64,000 nt of DNA from Trichlorobacter ammonificans (GCF_933509905.1 NZ_OW150024.1:372001-436000), one strand, 5' to 3'; shown: positions 1 to 8,592, counted from the stretch's first letter. The notes: generated by a model not told the origin, from the sequence alone. A program made the numbers and translations.

Positions 1-404
1 TCAGCTTCTACAACGACACCGCCTGCATCGAGGAAACCGTGGAAACCGGCCGGGTCTTCGTGGACGGCAAAGGGGTGGGGGATGTGGGCGAGGTGGTGCT
101 GAAGGACCGCCGCCACTTGGCCGAGGACGGCATGGTCACGGTGATCCTGGGGATCAACCAGCACAGTGGCGAGCTGATCTACGGACCGGAGATCGTCTCA
201 CGGGGCTTTGTCTTCGAGGACGAGAGCCAGGAATACCTGCATCAGGCCAAGTGTGTGGTGAAAGAAGCACTGGATGAACTGAATGTCGAAACCCTGGCTG
301 ACCGGGACGAGGTGCGGCAGGTGGTGCGCCAGACCCTGAAGCGCTTTTTCAAGAAGAGCATCGAACGGCGGCCCATGGTGCTGCCGTTTATTCTGGAGAT
401 GTAG
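1..404 (+). CDS. rnj: Ribonuclease J, C-terminal part (cut by window start)
   Basis: The reading frame is open from base 3 with no start in the window and ends at a TAG at 402-404, so only about the last 133 residues are present. They match the C-terminal region of RNase J: the stretch around GRVFVDGKGVGDVGEVVLKD, then a compact domain ending ERRPMVLPFILEM. RNase J is a metallo-beta-lactamase-fold ribonuclease with 5'-exo and endonuclease activity used in mRNA turnover and rRNA maturation. The catalytic metal-binding motifs lie upstream of the window. The next gene converges on it, with about 80 bp between them. The family call is good; paralogue type (J1 or J2) cannot be judged. Confidence 0.85.
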   Translation, partial: SFYNDTACIEETVETGRVFVDGKGVGDVGEVVLKDRRHLAEDGMVTVILGINQHSGELIYGPEIVSRGFVFEDESQEYLHQAKCVVKEALDELNVETLADRDEVRQVVRQTLKRFFKKSIERRPMVLPFILEM

Positions 405-487
405 GTTTAAGAAATTTGCTAACGAGTCACGCACTCTCTCACAGCTAGTTTTAGGGAACAGGCACAACTCCCTGTCATTTTTATTGT

Positions 488-2248
488 CTAGCCATCTGTC
501 GAAAAGACCTCGACGACATTTCCATCCGGGTCAAGACTTCTAAAAAAAAGCATCCCGGATTTTCCCCACGGAGACAGCACCGTAACTACCTGTAAATCGC
601 TTTCTTTAACCCACCGAAAGCGCTCAGCAATGTTCGTTGCCTGAATGTAGAGCATCGCTCGCAGTTGCATCCCTTGAGGGACATTGTTCGTGTAGCTCAA
701 GGGAACCAAAACGAGCCCTTGGTCGAAAACAACTACATCCGTGCTCTGTTTCTTCACAGTTAAGCCGAGGCAGTCACGATAGAACCAAATGGCTTTTTCG
801 AATGAGGCCACAGGTATCTTTGAACCGCATCCACGACTTTTAGAAGGCTGCTGGTGAGGTAAGCTGGTTTGCTTCGGGCTATCGGCTATTGCCTCAAAAT
901 CACCCTTTGAAATCTTGTTCAGGTAGATGATTTGGCCGTCGTCGGTGGTCAAACGTCGGAATTCGACTTTGAACTTCCCGCTGCGTCCGATGTAATCACG
1001 CCCCCGATTTACCTTGGCCTTTCTTCGATCAGGGAGACTGACCTCGCTCGAATCAGGAGCAATTACAACGTCATCAACCCAATTCTTGAGCAAAGATCTT
1101 TTAACAACCTCATGAGTAGGCTTGTCATCAATATGTCCGTTTGCTAATCGAAATGCATTTTTCTCGATGTAGGCAGCGTCTTGAATGCCTTGCTTCACAG
1201 GAGATAGCCAGTCGGAGCCATTAATGCAGCCGAGCAGACCACCCGTCATTGAGGCGATTGTATCGGTGTCTGAACCAATGGCGAATGCGGCTTTTACCAC
1301 GCCATTAATTGGATCGGCAGCGTGGCGGGATGCCAGGTACACTGAGGCTATCGCGGCAACGGTTCCGGCTCCGCTTATCTTACTGTTGAAGCATTGGAGT
1401 TTTTTCAGTACATCGTCATCGAGACTCAAAGCCCCTTTCGAGAGTTCAGCTCGGCAAACTTCAAGATATTCCATGACCTCAGCTTTGGCCGACTCCCAAA
1501 GTTTCATATAGTCCTGAAGGCTTTTTTCCGCTTGGCTCCGCCATTCTGGCGGGATGCTTGGTGTGGCAGGAAGGGCAGACCAGAGATCGACGTTCTTGAT
1601 CAATTCTTCCACCAATTCACCATAAGCCAGTTTCGAATCCTTTCGAAAAGCCACCCAAAGCGCGAAACCGTAAGCCAAAGCACCTAACAGCGCCCGGGGG
1701 TGTCCATGTGTCGCTATACCATCAAGGAAAATGTTGGTGGCTATTTTGGGGAATTCCTTTTCGCCCAGAAGCAAGACGTGAGGGAGAGAGCGCATCGCGA
1801 CACCGTTTCCGCCCGCGTCGTAATATCGCTTCACATCCTGCGGCTTCCGCTTAGAGTTCCATGGCATGACACCGTCCAGCCATGACTCCACAGCTCTTTT
1901 AGTTGCTCCGCCACCACCACGTTCATAAACGGACCAAAAGGGTAACTCCACCTGTGTGAAGTGTTCCCACCACCTTTCACCTTTCTGCAAAGACCGACTG
2001 AGACACAGTATGAGTTGGGTGTCGTCGCTGTACTCGCCTTCCTCAATGATCTCTTCATGAGGAAAAAAGCGGCCGCCGGAGCGTCGAGTCCATCTCTTAA
2101 AATCATGCAGACGGCCTTGGGTTTGTTGTGAGGCGTTTGATTTGGCAATTCGCTCATTGGGCCAACCCAGTGCGTCACCAAAAGCAGCCCCAAGCATGGC
2201 TCCTGCGCCTTTGCTTGTTTTTAGCCTTATTGTGTTGTTATCGGTCAT
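488..2248 (-). CDS. ADP-ribosylglycohydrolase fused to a C-terminal VOC/glyoxalase-like domain
   Basis: A protein of 586 residues from the ATG at 2248; a longer frame reaches 2293, but that start lies deep inside the preceding gene. Residues 14-350 form an ADP-ribosylglycohydrolase (DraG/ARH) domain. The metal-binding SDDTQ is at 74-78 and GSDTDT at 325-330 (Asp327 and Asp329), so both metal half-sites are intact. Such enzymes remove ADP-ribose from modified targets. The last 120 or so residues resemble a vicinal-oxygen-chelate (glyoxalase/bleomycin-resistance) fold, with the typical 'FYRDCLGL' and 'DPDGNVVEV' signatures. The gene overlaps the DarT-like gene by 11 bp and is the third gene of the helicase-DarT-glycohydrolase operon. 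By position it is the likely antidote, in place of the usual DarG macrodomain protein. The role of the VOC domain is unknown. Confidence 0.82.
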   Translation of the reverse strand: MTDNNTIRLKTSKGAGAMLGAAFGDALGWPNERIAKSNASQQTQGRLHDFKRWTRRSGGRFFPHEEIIEEGEYSDDTQLILCLSRSLQKGERWWEHFTQVELPFWSVYERGGGGATKRAVESWLDGVMPWNSKRKPQDVKRYYDAGGNGVAMRSLPHVLLLGEKEFPKIATNIFLDGIATHGHPRALLGALAYGFALWVAFRKDSKLAYGELVEELIKNVDLWSALPATPSIPPEWRSQAEKSLQDYMKLWESAKAEVMEYLEVCRAELSKGALSLDDDVLKKLQCFNSKISGAGTVAAIASVYLASRHAADPINGVVKAAFAIGSDTDTIASMTGGLLGCINGSDWLSPVKQGIQDAAYIEKNAFRLANGHIDDKPTHEVVKRSLLKNWVDDVVIAPDSSEVSLPDRRKAKVNRGRDYIGRSGKFKVEFRRLTTDDGQIIYLNKISKGDFEAIADSPKQTSLPHQQPSKSRGCGSKIPVASFEKAIWFYRDCLGLTVKKQSTDVVVFDQGLVLVPLSYTNNVPQGMQLRAMLYIQATNIAERFRWVKESDLQVVTVLSPWGKSGMLFFRSLDPDGNVVEVFSTDG

Positions 2249-2948
2249 GAAGACCCCCGTTCTCGTATAGAGTTTCCGTTGCTCTGACTCCACGCTGAAT
2301 CAAGCCTGTACCGAATGTATTCTGTAAGGTTGATCGTTGAAAAAAGTCCAGAACGATGTACATCGGTTTATCCATTGTGATTCCCTGAAGTTCCAATCGG
2401 CATATCTCCCGTTGAGCCTGTTCTGCTGTTTGAACAGCAATTCCAGTTATTGAATCAAGTGGAATCGGGTCTTTAAGGAGAACTTCCGCCTGAATATCGG
2501 TTGGTGCAGCGGGAATATGTCTGGCAAGACGGGAAAACGTAATCCCAGGGGATGTATCCGCGTAAAGTGATCGAAAACCGTTTATCCCTGTTTGGATATA
2601 AGAACCTCGAGACCGGGCAGCATTGCACGGGCAAAAGCAAGTCTCAGGGTGCCACAGGTAGCTGGGATCGATCATCAACACTACCCAGTCCTTGAACAAG
2701 TGATCTTGTTCCCGGACTTTCGCGAAGTAGTAGGTGTTCGGATATTCGATAGAACAGCAAATCAGATCATCCCGCCCGTCATATCGGTCTGGGTCGGTCG
2801 GATTATGCGGCATATCATACTCCTGAAGCGTCCGCTTCGAACAAAGCCCGAGAGGATCATCAAAAATATGAGCAAGGTTTCTCGACTGCGTAAAATGGCA
2901 GATCCGAGTGATCCCACGGTTGACACACTCCTGTTGAATCAAGTTCAT
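2238..2948 (-). CDS. darT: DarT-like DNA ADP-ribosyltransferase (DUF4433 family)
   Basis: A 236-residue protein of the DarT/DUF4433 family. Visible family features are the N-terminal ICHFTQSRNL (His18, Phe19, Thr20; NAD-binding), 'DDLICCSIEYPN' near 60-71, a 'CNAA' segment near 108-111, and 'TDIQAEVLL' at 150-158. Glu155 of the last aligns with the catalytic glutamate that follows Gln-Ala in DarT. DarT enzymes attach ADP-ribose from NAD to bases in single-stranded DNA and act as toxins or phage-defence effectors. The ATG overlaps the stop of the helicase gene (ATGA), and the 3' end overlaps the glycohydrolase gene, so the three are translationally coupled. No macrodomain (DarG) gene is adjacent. 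The family call is solid; the base and target sequence cannot be read from sequence. Confidence 0.82.
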   Translation of the reverse strand: MNLIQQECVNRGITRICHFTQSRNLAHIFDDPLGLCSKRTLQEYDMPHNPTDPDRYDGRDDLICCSIEYPNTYYFAKVREQDHLFKDWVVLMIDPSYLWHPETCFCPCNAARSRGSYIQTGINGFRSLYADTSPGITFSRLARHIPAAPTDIQAEVLLKDPIPLDSITGIAVQTAEQAQREICRLELQGITMDKPMYIVLDFFQRSTLQNTFGTGLIQRGVRATETLYENGGLHDR

Positions 2949-4345
2949 GGCTTGACCCTCTGGTAGAGCGATTCGTCAACGGGTAGCAGCGGTGTAAGCT
3001 CTCCGGTGTATAGCAGGATCAAGCTTGTTTTTGCTCTCGTTACCGCTACATAAAGAAGCCTGCCATCATGCGTAAGACCATCCTCTTCTCCGTGAGAGGT
3101 CATGTAGTCGGGATCGGGTAGATTGTCCGCATCCAAGAAGGGAAGTATCACAACATCAAATTCAAGCCCCTTAGCCGCATGATAAGTGCCATGGTAAATG
3201 CCGGGGCCGTCATTCCATACCTGAAGGTCGCGGTGCAATCGTGTAGCGTTTGCTCCCAGGGCGGAGCTGAAGATCCTCTCCTGGGCTCTGTCTTTTACGA
3301 GGATGGCAACACTCTGGGTTTTCCCAGCGCTTCTTGCTGCCCGTAGTGCGATTTCAACTTGCTGATCCTTGTCAGTGCAGCCGACCAAGGCAGGCAAGGC
3401 ACCGTCGGCCCTTGGTGATGTGGGTTCAACCAAATCAGGAATATCCTGAAAAAAGGGCATCCTAGAAATGGCCAAACCCAACTGGGCGATCTGCTTTGTA
3501 TTTCGATAGTTTTCTTTGAAGAACCACTGTTGCGGGATTTTTAGTCCTGCAGAGCGCCAGCTCATCCGTTGCCCATAGATTTGCTGGGCAACATCCCCGA
3601 AAAACGAAAGTGAACCATCCTCGGGGATTGCTGCCGCCAGTGAGCGAATCATCTCTGGGGAGAAGTCTTGCCCTTCATCAACGATTATGTGCTTATAAAA
3701 ACGGGCCGAGGAATCCTCCTCGAACTCTTTTCGCGCAGCAATAGCGATGTCATCCCAGTCATACAATTTTCCGGCGGCAGTTCTAATCTCGAGATACTTG
3801 TTGAGGATCTCGTACATGACTGGCCTAAGTTTGCGGGAAAGATTTGTGCCGATGCGCCCAACGCGCTCCACCTCCACATATTCTTCTTGGGAAGTGATCC
3901 CATGGCTGAAAATCCACTGGATTTCGTCCGAGAAGAATTCGAAGGGCCTCTTAAAGAATTTTGACGGTTCGTAGGCGGATTCGACTGCTTTGACTGCTTG
4001 GGAAATGAACGCGTTTCTATAGTCAGGATCGCAAATGCAATTCCTACTCATTTTGCCACGGTTGTTGAGATAACCTCGTGCGAATGTATGGTAGGTTTCA
4101 ACTTGGACATTCTGAAGCTCAAAGGGCTTAAGATACTTAAGGTAGGTGACAAGCGTTTTGTTAAATGTCAGGAGCAGCGTCCTTCCAGCATGTGGCATCG
4201 ACGGCTCGGACAGATAGGCAGCCCGATAGAGGGCGAGTGTCGTTTTACCGCTTCCAGCCGTTCCGAACACGGCAGTGTGCCCTGCAGAAGGCATGTACAG
4301 CACCTCGCGCTGCTTCTTGATAGGCTTTGGCAGATTTCCCCTCAT
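2945..4345 (-). CDS. UvrD/Rep-like superfamily 1 helicase
   Basis: A 466-residue SF1 helicase. Walker A is GTAGSGKT at 28-35, Walker B IIVDEGQDF near 220-228. A motif IV-like arginine region follows (ENYRNTKQ), then motif V (AAKGLEFDVVILP) and motif VI (LLYVAVTRAKTSLILL). It is shorter than UvrD (about 720 residues), with small 1B/2B insertions, like the compact UvrD-like ATPases of defence operons. It is the first gene of the operon and overlaps the DarT-like gene by 4 bp. A role in exposing or recognising single-stranded DNA, the DarT substrate, is an inference from context. A promoter should lie in the 110 bp upstream (4346-4455), where I see no clear consensus. Confidence 0.85.
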   Translation of the reverse strand: MRGNLPKPIKKQREVLYMPSAGHTAVFGTAGSGKTTLALYRAAYLSEPSMPHAGRTLLLTFNKTLVTYLKYLKPFELQNVQVETYHTFARGYLNNRGKMSRNCICDPDYRNAFISQAVKAVESAYEPSKFFKRPFEFFSDEIQWIFSHGITSQEEYVEVERVGRIGTNLSRKLRPVMYEILNKYLEIRTAAGKLYDWDDIAIAARKEFEEDSSARFYKHIIVDEGQDFSPEMIRSLAAAIPEDGSLSFFGDVAQQIYGQRMSWRSAGLKIPQQWFFKENYRNTKQIAQLGLAISRMPFFQDIPDLVEPTSPRADGALPALVGCTDKDQQVEIALRAARSAGKTQSVAILVKDRAQERIFSSALGANATRLHRDLQVWNDGPGIYHGTYHAAKGLEFDVVILPFLDADNLPDPDYMTSHGEEDGLTHDGRLLYVAVTRAKTSLILLYTGELTPLLPVDESLYQRVKP

Positions 4346-4455
4346 TGCTGCGTCCTTAACTATCGGTTTTATGTGCCATTTTCAGGGGTGTGGCCACCCT
4401 CGGATCAGCTTCGTGCTGTTTAAGATTCAAATCGAAGTTGGTCTCTTTTCATGGT

Positions 4456-4752
4456 TTACTCCTCTACAACCTCATACCCAGCCTCAATAATCCCCCGAAA
4501 CGTCTCGCCGGTTACGGCCCAATCCACCACATCCACCCGGAAGGGGAGGTCGGACTCGGCAAAGGCGTCCTTCAGAGCTACCAGTTGCCGGAAATCCAGC
4601 GGTGTGTCACCCATGACGGCAAGATCAAGGTCGGAAAACGGTTTGGCGGTAGCGGTAACGCGGGAGCCGAAGGCGCGAACCGTGCGTCCGGGGACGTGAA
4701 GCTGGAGAATCCGGCAGACTTCGGCCAGCTGCTCCGGGGTCAGGTCAAGCAT
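4456..4752 (-). CDS. mntA: MNT-type nucleotidyltransferase (MntA-like antitoxin)
   Basis: A 98-residue minimal nucleotidyltransferase of the pol-beta superfamily. The signature GSR followed by KPFSDLDLAV (residues 25-46) holds the glycine-serine motif and the paired aspartates that bind metal; a third acidic position is in RVDVVDW. In MntA/HepT pairs this protein modifies, commonly AMPylates, the HEPN partner and neutralises it. It overlaps the upstream HEPN gene by 8 bp in the usual HepT-then-MntA order. The frame is complete and the size is typical. Function is assigned by family only. Confidence 0.8.
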   Translation of the reverse strand: MLDLTPEQLAEVCRILQLHVPGRTVRAFGSRVTATAKPFSDLDLAVMGDTPLDFRQLVALKDAFAESDLPFRVDVVDWAVTGETFRGIIEAGYEVVEE

Positions 4753-5146
4753 GGCGGGTTTTCAAGCGGGTCAGAAGATCGGCGGCATCAACGGCAAAAT
4801 CAGCCAGTATAGCGTAAACTTCACGCGCCTTCTCTTCGTCGTAGGTGTGAGAGGTAATGTTGCGTTTGTCGCGGTAGTCGAACCAACGCTCGGGCACGGC
4901 AATCAGGCCGCGTTCAGCGCCGATACGGATGATCTCCTTGAACGGCAGGTGATCCAGCTCCTCACGGGAGGGGAGTTCCTGTTCCAGTTGCCGTTTGAGC
5001 ATCTTGAAGGCCAGCTCGTAGGTGTACTCAAAGCGCTGAATGCAGGCATCACGAATATCGTCGTCACCGGGAACGGTACGGCTGCGTTCAAGCACCTTGT
5101 TCAATGAAGTCAGGGCCTTCTCGTAGGAGCTGAAGTCCAGTGTCAT
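4745..5146 (-). CDS. hepT: HEPN/HepT-like nucleotidyltransferase partner (HI0074 family)
   Basis: A 133-residue all-helical protein of the HI0074/HepT type (nucleotidyltransferase substrate-binding family). The diagnostic segment near residues 91-105 reads RDKRNITSHTYDE, with the conserved His and Tyr that in HEPN RNases form the active-site and modification region. With the neighbouring nucleotidyltransferase it forms a two-gene module, often a type VII-like toxin-antitoxin pair. Its ATG overlaps the stop of cbiL (ATGA at 5146-5143), so it is translationally coupled to the cobalamin genes, an unusual position. Whether it is a toxic RNase or a non-toxic partner is unresolved. Confidence 0.78.
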   Translation of the reverse strand: MTLDFSSYEKALTSLNKVLERSRTVPGDDDIRDACIQRFEYTYELAFKMLKRQLEQELPSREELDHLPFKEIIRIGAERGLIAVPERWFDYRDKRNITSHTYDEEKAREVYAILADFAVDAADLLTRLKTRHA

Positions 5147-5886
5147 GTGCCTCTCTCCCGTCTTGAATCCTTTGAAGCAGCCGAACCGGTTCTGCGGATC
5201 ACCAGCAGCGACAGGTAATCCGGGCTGTGGGCCGCGATAGCGGCCCGGTCGGTGAGGATTACCTGCCCCGGCATGCCGACCCGTTCGGCAAAGAGCAGCG
5301 CCAGGTCATCCCTCCCTTCCACCAGTTTCATCACCGCGTCGAAGGCCGGCTTCACCTTCAGGAGCACCAAGGTGTCGCTCCGTTCCAGGGCCGCGCCAAT
5401 CGCCGTCTCCCCGGCAGTGGCCGGCAGTACCAGTAACTGCTGGGCCCCCTCCGCCAGCGGAAACGTTCCCGCCGCCGCCGCGGCAAAGAGCGACGACACG
5501 CCGGGAATCACCTCAAGCGGTACCTCCGGATACTCCCGCCGCATCCCCTCCAGCAGATAGAGCGATGTCGCGTAGAACAGCGGGTCTCCCAGGGCGACGA
5601 AGGCCACCCGCTTGCCCGCCCGCACCCGCTCCGCCACCAGGCGGCAGGCTTCCCGCCAGTGGGGCGCCAGCGCCGCCCGGTCGGCACGCATCGGAAAGAG
5701 CAGCGGCAGCATCTGCTGGCGATGATGATCCAGCAGATCACGGATGATGCCCAGGGCCTGGCTCTGTTCGCCGGGCGCGGTGACCGGCGCGGCAATGACC
5801 TCGGCCTCGCGCAGGACCCGTTCCGCCTTGCGGGTCAGCAGTTCCGGATCGCCGGGCCCCACACCCACCAGTGAGAGCATGCTCAT
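5143..5886 (-). CDS. cbiL: Precorrin-2/cobalt-factor-2 C20-methyltransferase (CbiL/CobI)
   Basis: A 247-residue SAM-dependent methyltransferase of the tetrapyrrole methylase family. The N-terminal LSLVGVGPGDPELLT is the hallmark glycine-rich loop, and 'VAFVALGDPLFY' and 'EVIPGVSSL' are the next conserved blocks. These match CbiL/CobI, which methylates C20 of precorrin-2 or its cobalt form. The ATG at 5886 overlaps the TGA of cbiET (ATGA), which fixes the start. Its stop overlaps the HEPN gene start. A long in-frame extension upstream of 5886 is an antisense-like shadow of cbiET and is not used. Confidence 0.88.
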   Translation of the reverse strand: MSMLSLVGVGPGDPELLTRKAERVLREAEVIAAPVTAPGEQSQALGIIRDLLDHHRQQMLPLLFPMRADRAALAPHWREACRLVAERVRAGKRVAFVALGDPLFYATSLYLLEGMRREYPEVPLEVIPGVSSLFAAAAAGTFPLAEGAQQLLVLPATAGETAIGAALERSDTLVLLKVKPAFDAVMKLVEGRDDLALLFAERVGMPGQVILTDRAAIAAHSPDYLSLLVIRRTGSAASKDSRRERGT

Positions 5887-7103
5887 GGGCCTGCCTGCTT
5901 CCAGGCGGAGATGATGTAGATCGGGTTCTGGGCCTCGAACAGCTTGTACTCGGTCAGGGGGCGGGTGCGGGAGACGTTGATGCAGGCCACCTCCACCTGG
6001 CACCCGTGGTACTCCAGCAGCTCCACCGACTTGCCCAGGGTATCCAGGGTCACGGCATTGATCACGATGATCCCCCCGGGCTTCAGGCGGCGGATCACCT
6101 CGGCGATGATCTCCTCCAGGTTGCCGCCGGCGCCGCCGATGAAGACCCGGTCCGGGTCCGGCAGCTCCTCCAGCCCTTCCGGCGCGTCGGCCACCACCAG
6201 CTTCACGTTGTGAGCGCAGAATTTCTTGAGGTTGTCCCGCAAGTAGGCCACGCACTGCTGGTTCTTCTCAACGGCGTACAGCTTGCCGCCGGGGATCAGG
6301 TTGGAAGCCTCGATGGAGACCGAGCCGGACCCGGCACCGATGTCCCACAGCACCAGATCGTTCTGCAACTGCAGCTTGGCCAGGGTAACCGCCCGCACCT
6401 CCTGCTTGGTGATCAGCTTCTTGATAGTGGCGAACTGCTCGTCCTCGATGCCGATCAGGGGGTAGTGGGCCAACTGCGGTTCCCAGGTGCGGATCAGGAT
6501 CAGCAGGTTCAGGTCGGAATGCTGCAGGGGCAAGAGCCCCCGCACATCGGTGCGGGTGAACTTTTCCGTGGGCAGCCCCAGATCCTCGCAGACCCAGGCT
6601 TCATAGCCGTCGGCCCCGCGATCCAGCAGCTCACGGGCAATGGCCGCCGGGCTGTTGACCCGGTCGGTCAGGACGCAGGCCTTCTCGGCGGCGGTGATCC
6701 GGTCAATGGTGCTGGCCATGCCGCGGCCGTGCACGGAAAGGAAAATGGCGTCGTCCCAGGGCTCCTTGATCCGGGCAAAGGCGTACTGCATGCTGGTGAC
6801 GTTGGCGAAGATCTCGATCCGTTCCTTGGGGAGGTTGCGCAGCAGAAACCGGCCCACGCCGAAGAAGTTGGGATCGCCGGAAGCCAGCACCACCGCCCGC
6901 TTGCCGGTGGTCTGCAGCAGGGTCAGCAGGGCTGGCAGCTCCCCCAGCAGCACCTTCTCGCCGGTAAATTCCGGAAAGCGGTCCAGGTGCCGCTGCCGGC
7001 CGATCAGCAGCTCCGCCCTGGCGATCACCTCCCGCGCCGCAGCGCCGAACCCTTCCATCCCTTCGATGCCGGCACCCACCAGATAAATCTTCTGTTGTGA
7101 CAT
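5883..7103 (-). CDS. cbiET: Bifunctional precorrin-6Y C5,15-methyltransferase / decarboxylase (CbiE-CbiT, CobL)
   Basis: A 406-residue fusion. Residues 1-200 are CbiE-like: N-terminal VGAGIEGMEGF, 'VVLASGDPNFFGVGRFL', 'LSVHGRGM'. Residues 210-400 are CbiT-like: 'LVLWDIGAGSGSVSIEAS' is the SAM-binding loop and 'DRVFIGGAGGNLEEI' the following motif. The enzyme methylates C5 and C15 and decarboxylates the ring-C acetate side chain in corrin formation. It starts the operon cbiET-cbiL-HEPN-MNT. Only 114 bp separate it from the end of the radical-SAM gene upstream, and I see no B12 riboswitch there. Confidence 0.9.
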   Translation of the reverse strand: MSQQKIYLVGAGIEGMEGFGAAAREVIARAELLIGRQRHLDRFPEFTGEKVLLGELPALLTLLQTTGKRAVVLASGDPNFFGVGRFLLRNLPKERIEIFANVTSMQYAFARIKEPWDDAIFLSVHGRGMASTIDRITAAEKACVLTDRVNSPAAIARELLDRGADGYEAWVCEDLGLPTEKFTRTDVRGLLPLQHSDLNLLILIRTWEPQLAHYPLIGIEDEQFATIKKLITKQEVRAVTLAKLQLQNDLVLWDIGAGSGSVSIEASNLIPGGKLYAVEKNQQCVAYLRDNLKKFCAHNVKLVVADAPEGLEELPDPDRVFIGGAGGNLEEIIAEVIRRLKPGGIIVINAVTLDTLGKSVELLEYHGCQVEVACINVSRTRPLTEYKLFEAQNPIYIISAWKQAGP

Positions 7104-7217
7104 GATAGTCCCCCGCTTCGTCCGCGCACTGGCTCAGGCGGGAAAGTATAGTGCAACTTCCGGCGGGCGGCAAATGGAATCAGGAGCTGATGGAGGACGG
7201 GAGGAAGGAAGGAGCGT

Positions 7218-8507
7218 TTACGGACGAAGCCGCAAATCCTGCAGTACCAACTGCTCCAGGGATGCGTCCAGCATCGGGCGGCGGCAGTCAACGGCGTCAA
7301 AGCCGCCGGTTTTCAGCTTGCTGAAAAAGCGGCAGCCGCCGAAGCAGAGCGGCAGGTAGGCGCACGCCAGGCATTCGTCGTTTTTCCACAGGTCCAGGTT
7401 GTGTGACTGCCGATAATCAGTCGTTCCGTCGGCCAGCGTGCCGATCCGCAGGGACTCATCTCCCATGAACACCGGGCATTTGTAGATGTCGCCGTTGTAG
7501 TTCACCACCCAGTCCTTCTCAAACTCGATCATGCAGGCGCCAGGCCCCAGCCGGTCCGTGGGAAAGCCGCGCCGGATGATCTCGCCCCGCAGGAACAGAT
7601 GGGCTTCAGTGGCCCACGGTTCTGCCGTGCAGGCGCAGGTCATGCCGTGATCTCCCAGCCCGGTGCCGTCGGCCTTGGGCATGATTGCTGCAAACGAGAC
7701 ATCCCGCAGTTTTGCCGGGTTAACGCCTGCTATCAGCAGATGGTCCAGCAGTTCGGGAAACCGGCGGTAAGTGTCGCGGGAGTAATTGCCGCCGATTTTG
7801 AGCGGCACGATGTCGTGTACCGCCGCCAGGTTGGCCAGGATGGTGTCGAAGCTTCCCCGGCCCGAAACAAAGGGGCGCTGGCGGTTGTGGATGTCGGGCG
7901 GCCCGTCCAGGGTGGTGCGTACCGCCTGCAGTCCCAGCGGCAGCAGCGTTTCCACGGTGGGGCGGGTCAGCAGCACGCCGTTGGAGAAAAGGTTGAAAGT
8001 AAAGGTTACACCGTTTCGGACCGCTGCCTCCTGCAGCTGTCCGGCGATACGGCGCAGCAGCTCCAGCCGGACCAGGGCCTCGCCGCCGTAGAAATCCACC
8101 AGAACGTCGAGGCCGCTTGCCATCCGCTCCACGAGCCGGGCAACCAGCAGGTCGGCGGTGGCGTCGGTCATGACCAGCTTTCCGCGAAACGGGTCTTCAA
8201 AACAGTAAGGGCAGGCCAGGTTACACTCCAGGGTCAGGGTCGCCGTTACTTCAAAACGGCGGCTGGCCACGTCGAGGGTGGCAAAGGTGTTCCGCAGGGA
8301 CTCCTGCTCCGCTTCGCGGGACGGCACCAGTACCCCCAGGCGGGTAAACGTTGCCAGTTCCCGGTCGCTCAGCTCACCCCCCGAAACCAGCCGCTGCCAC
8401 AGGCCGGTAGACAGCTCCAGCGCGGCGCAGCGTCGGGTGGCCAGCAGGATGATCCGTTCCGGCTTTTCCGGGTGGGGCCAGGTTTTCAGGTAGGGGGTAA
8501 GGTGCAT
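7218..8507 (-). CDS. Radical SAM/SPASM peptide maturase, locus 1
   Basis: A 429-residue radical-SAM protein with a SPASM C-terminus. The 4Fe-4S motif is CNLACPYC at residues 95-102. The SPASM cysteines are in 'GDIYKCPVF' and in 'NDECLACAYLPLCFGGCRF'. The start at 8507 was chosen because its N-terminus then aligns without gaps to the locus 2 paralogue (MHLTPYLK against MELSRYLK). An ATG at 8522 is the alternative. Enzymes of this class modify a ribosomally made peptide, often at Cys-containing cores. The candidate substrate is the 27-residue peptide just upstream. The protein resembles what I remember being named 'geopeptide radical SAM maturase' in Geobacter annotations, which I could not check. 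The modification chemistry is unknown. Confidence 0.85.
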   Translation of the reverse strand: MHLTPYLKTWPHPEKPERIILLATRRCAALELSTGLWQRLVSGGELSDRELATFTRLGVLVPSREAEQESLRNTFATLDVASRRFEVTATLTLECNLACPYCFEDPFRGKLVMTDATADLLVARLVERMASGLDVLVDFYGGEALVRLELLRRIAGQLQEAAVRNGVTFTFNLFSNGVLLTRPTVETLLPLGLQAVRTTLDGPPDIHNRQRPFVSGRGSFDTILANLAAVHDIVPLKIGGNYSRDTYRRFPELLDHLLIAGVNPAKLRDVSFAAIMPKADGTGLGDHGMTCACTAEPWATEAHLFLRGEIIRRGFPTDRLGPGACMIEFEKDWVVNYNGDIYKCPVFMGDESLRIGTLADGTTDYRQSHNLDLWKNDECLACAYLPLCFGGCRFFSKLKTGGFDAVDCRRPMLDASLEQLVLQDLRLRP

Positions 8508-8548
8508 GCAATTAGATTCCATTGGTGAGCGGCTGGAGAAACGGAATG

Positions 8549-8572
8549 AGCGGGGAGGTTGCCCTCCCCGCT
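8549..8572 (-). promoter_or_regulatory. Stem-loop between precursor peptide 1 and its maturase
   Basis: A perfect 10-bp inverted repeat (AGCGGGGAGG / CCTCCCCGCT) with a 4-base loop lies in the 85 bp between the peptide stop and the maturase start. No run of T follows it on the minus strand, so it is more likely an mRNA stabiliser or partial attenuator than a full terminator. Locus 2 has a hairpin in the same place. That would favour peptide over enzyme output, as in many RiPP operons; this is inference. Confidence 0.6.
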
Positions 8573-8592
8573 TTGAAACGGTGTTGCGACGG

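Noticed and set aside
5871-7100. Long open frame opposite cbiET
   Set aside because: Antisense shadow of a well-supported gene in GC-rich DNA, without recognisable domains.
7104-7217. Cobalamin riboswitch before cbiET
   Set aside because: The gap is only 114 bp and has no B12-box-like sequence.
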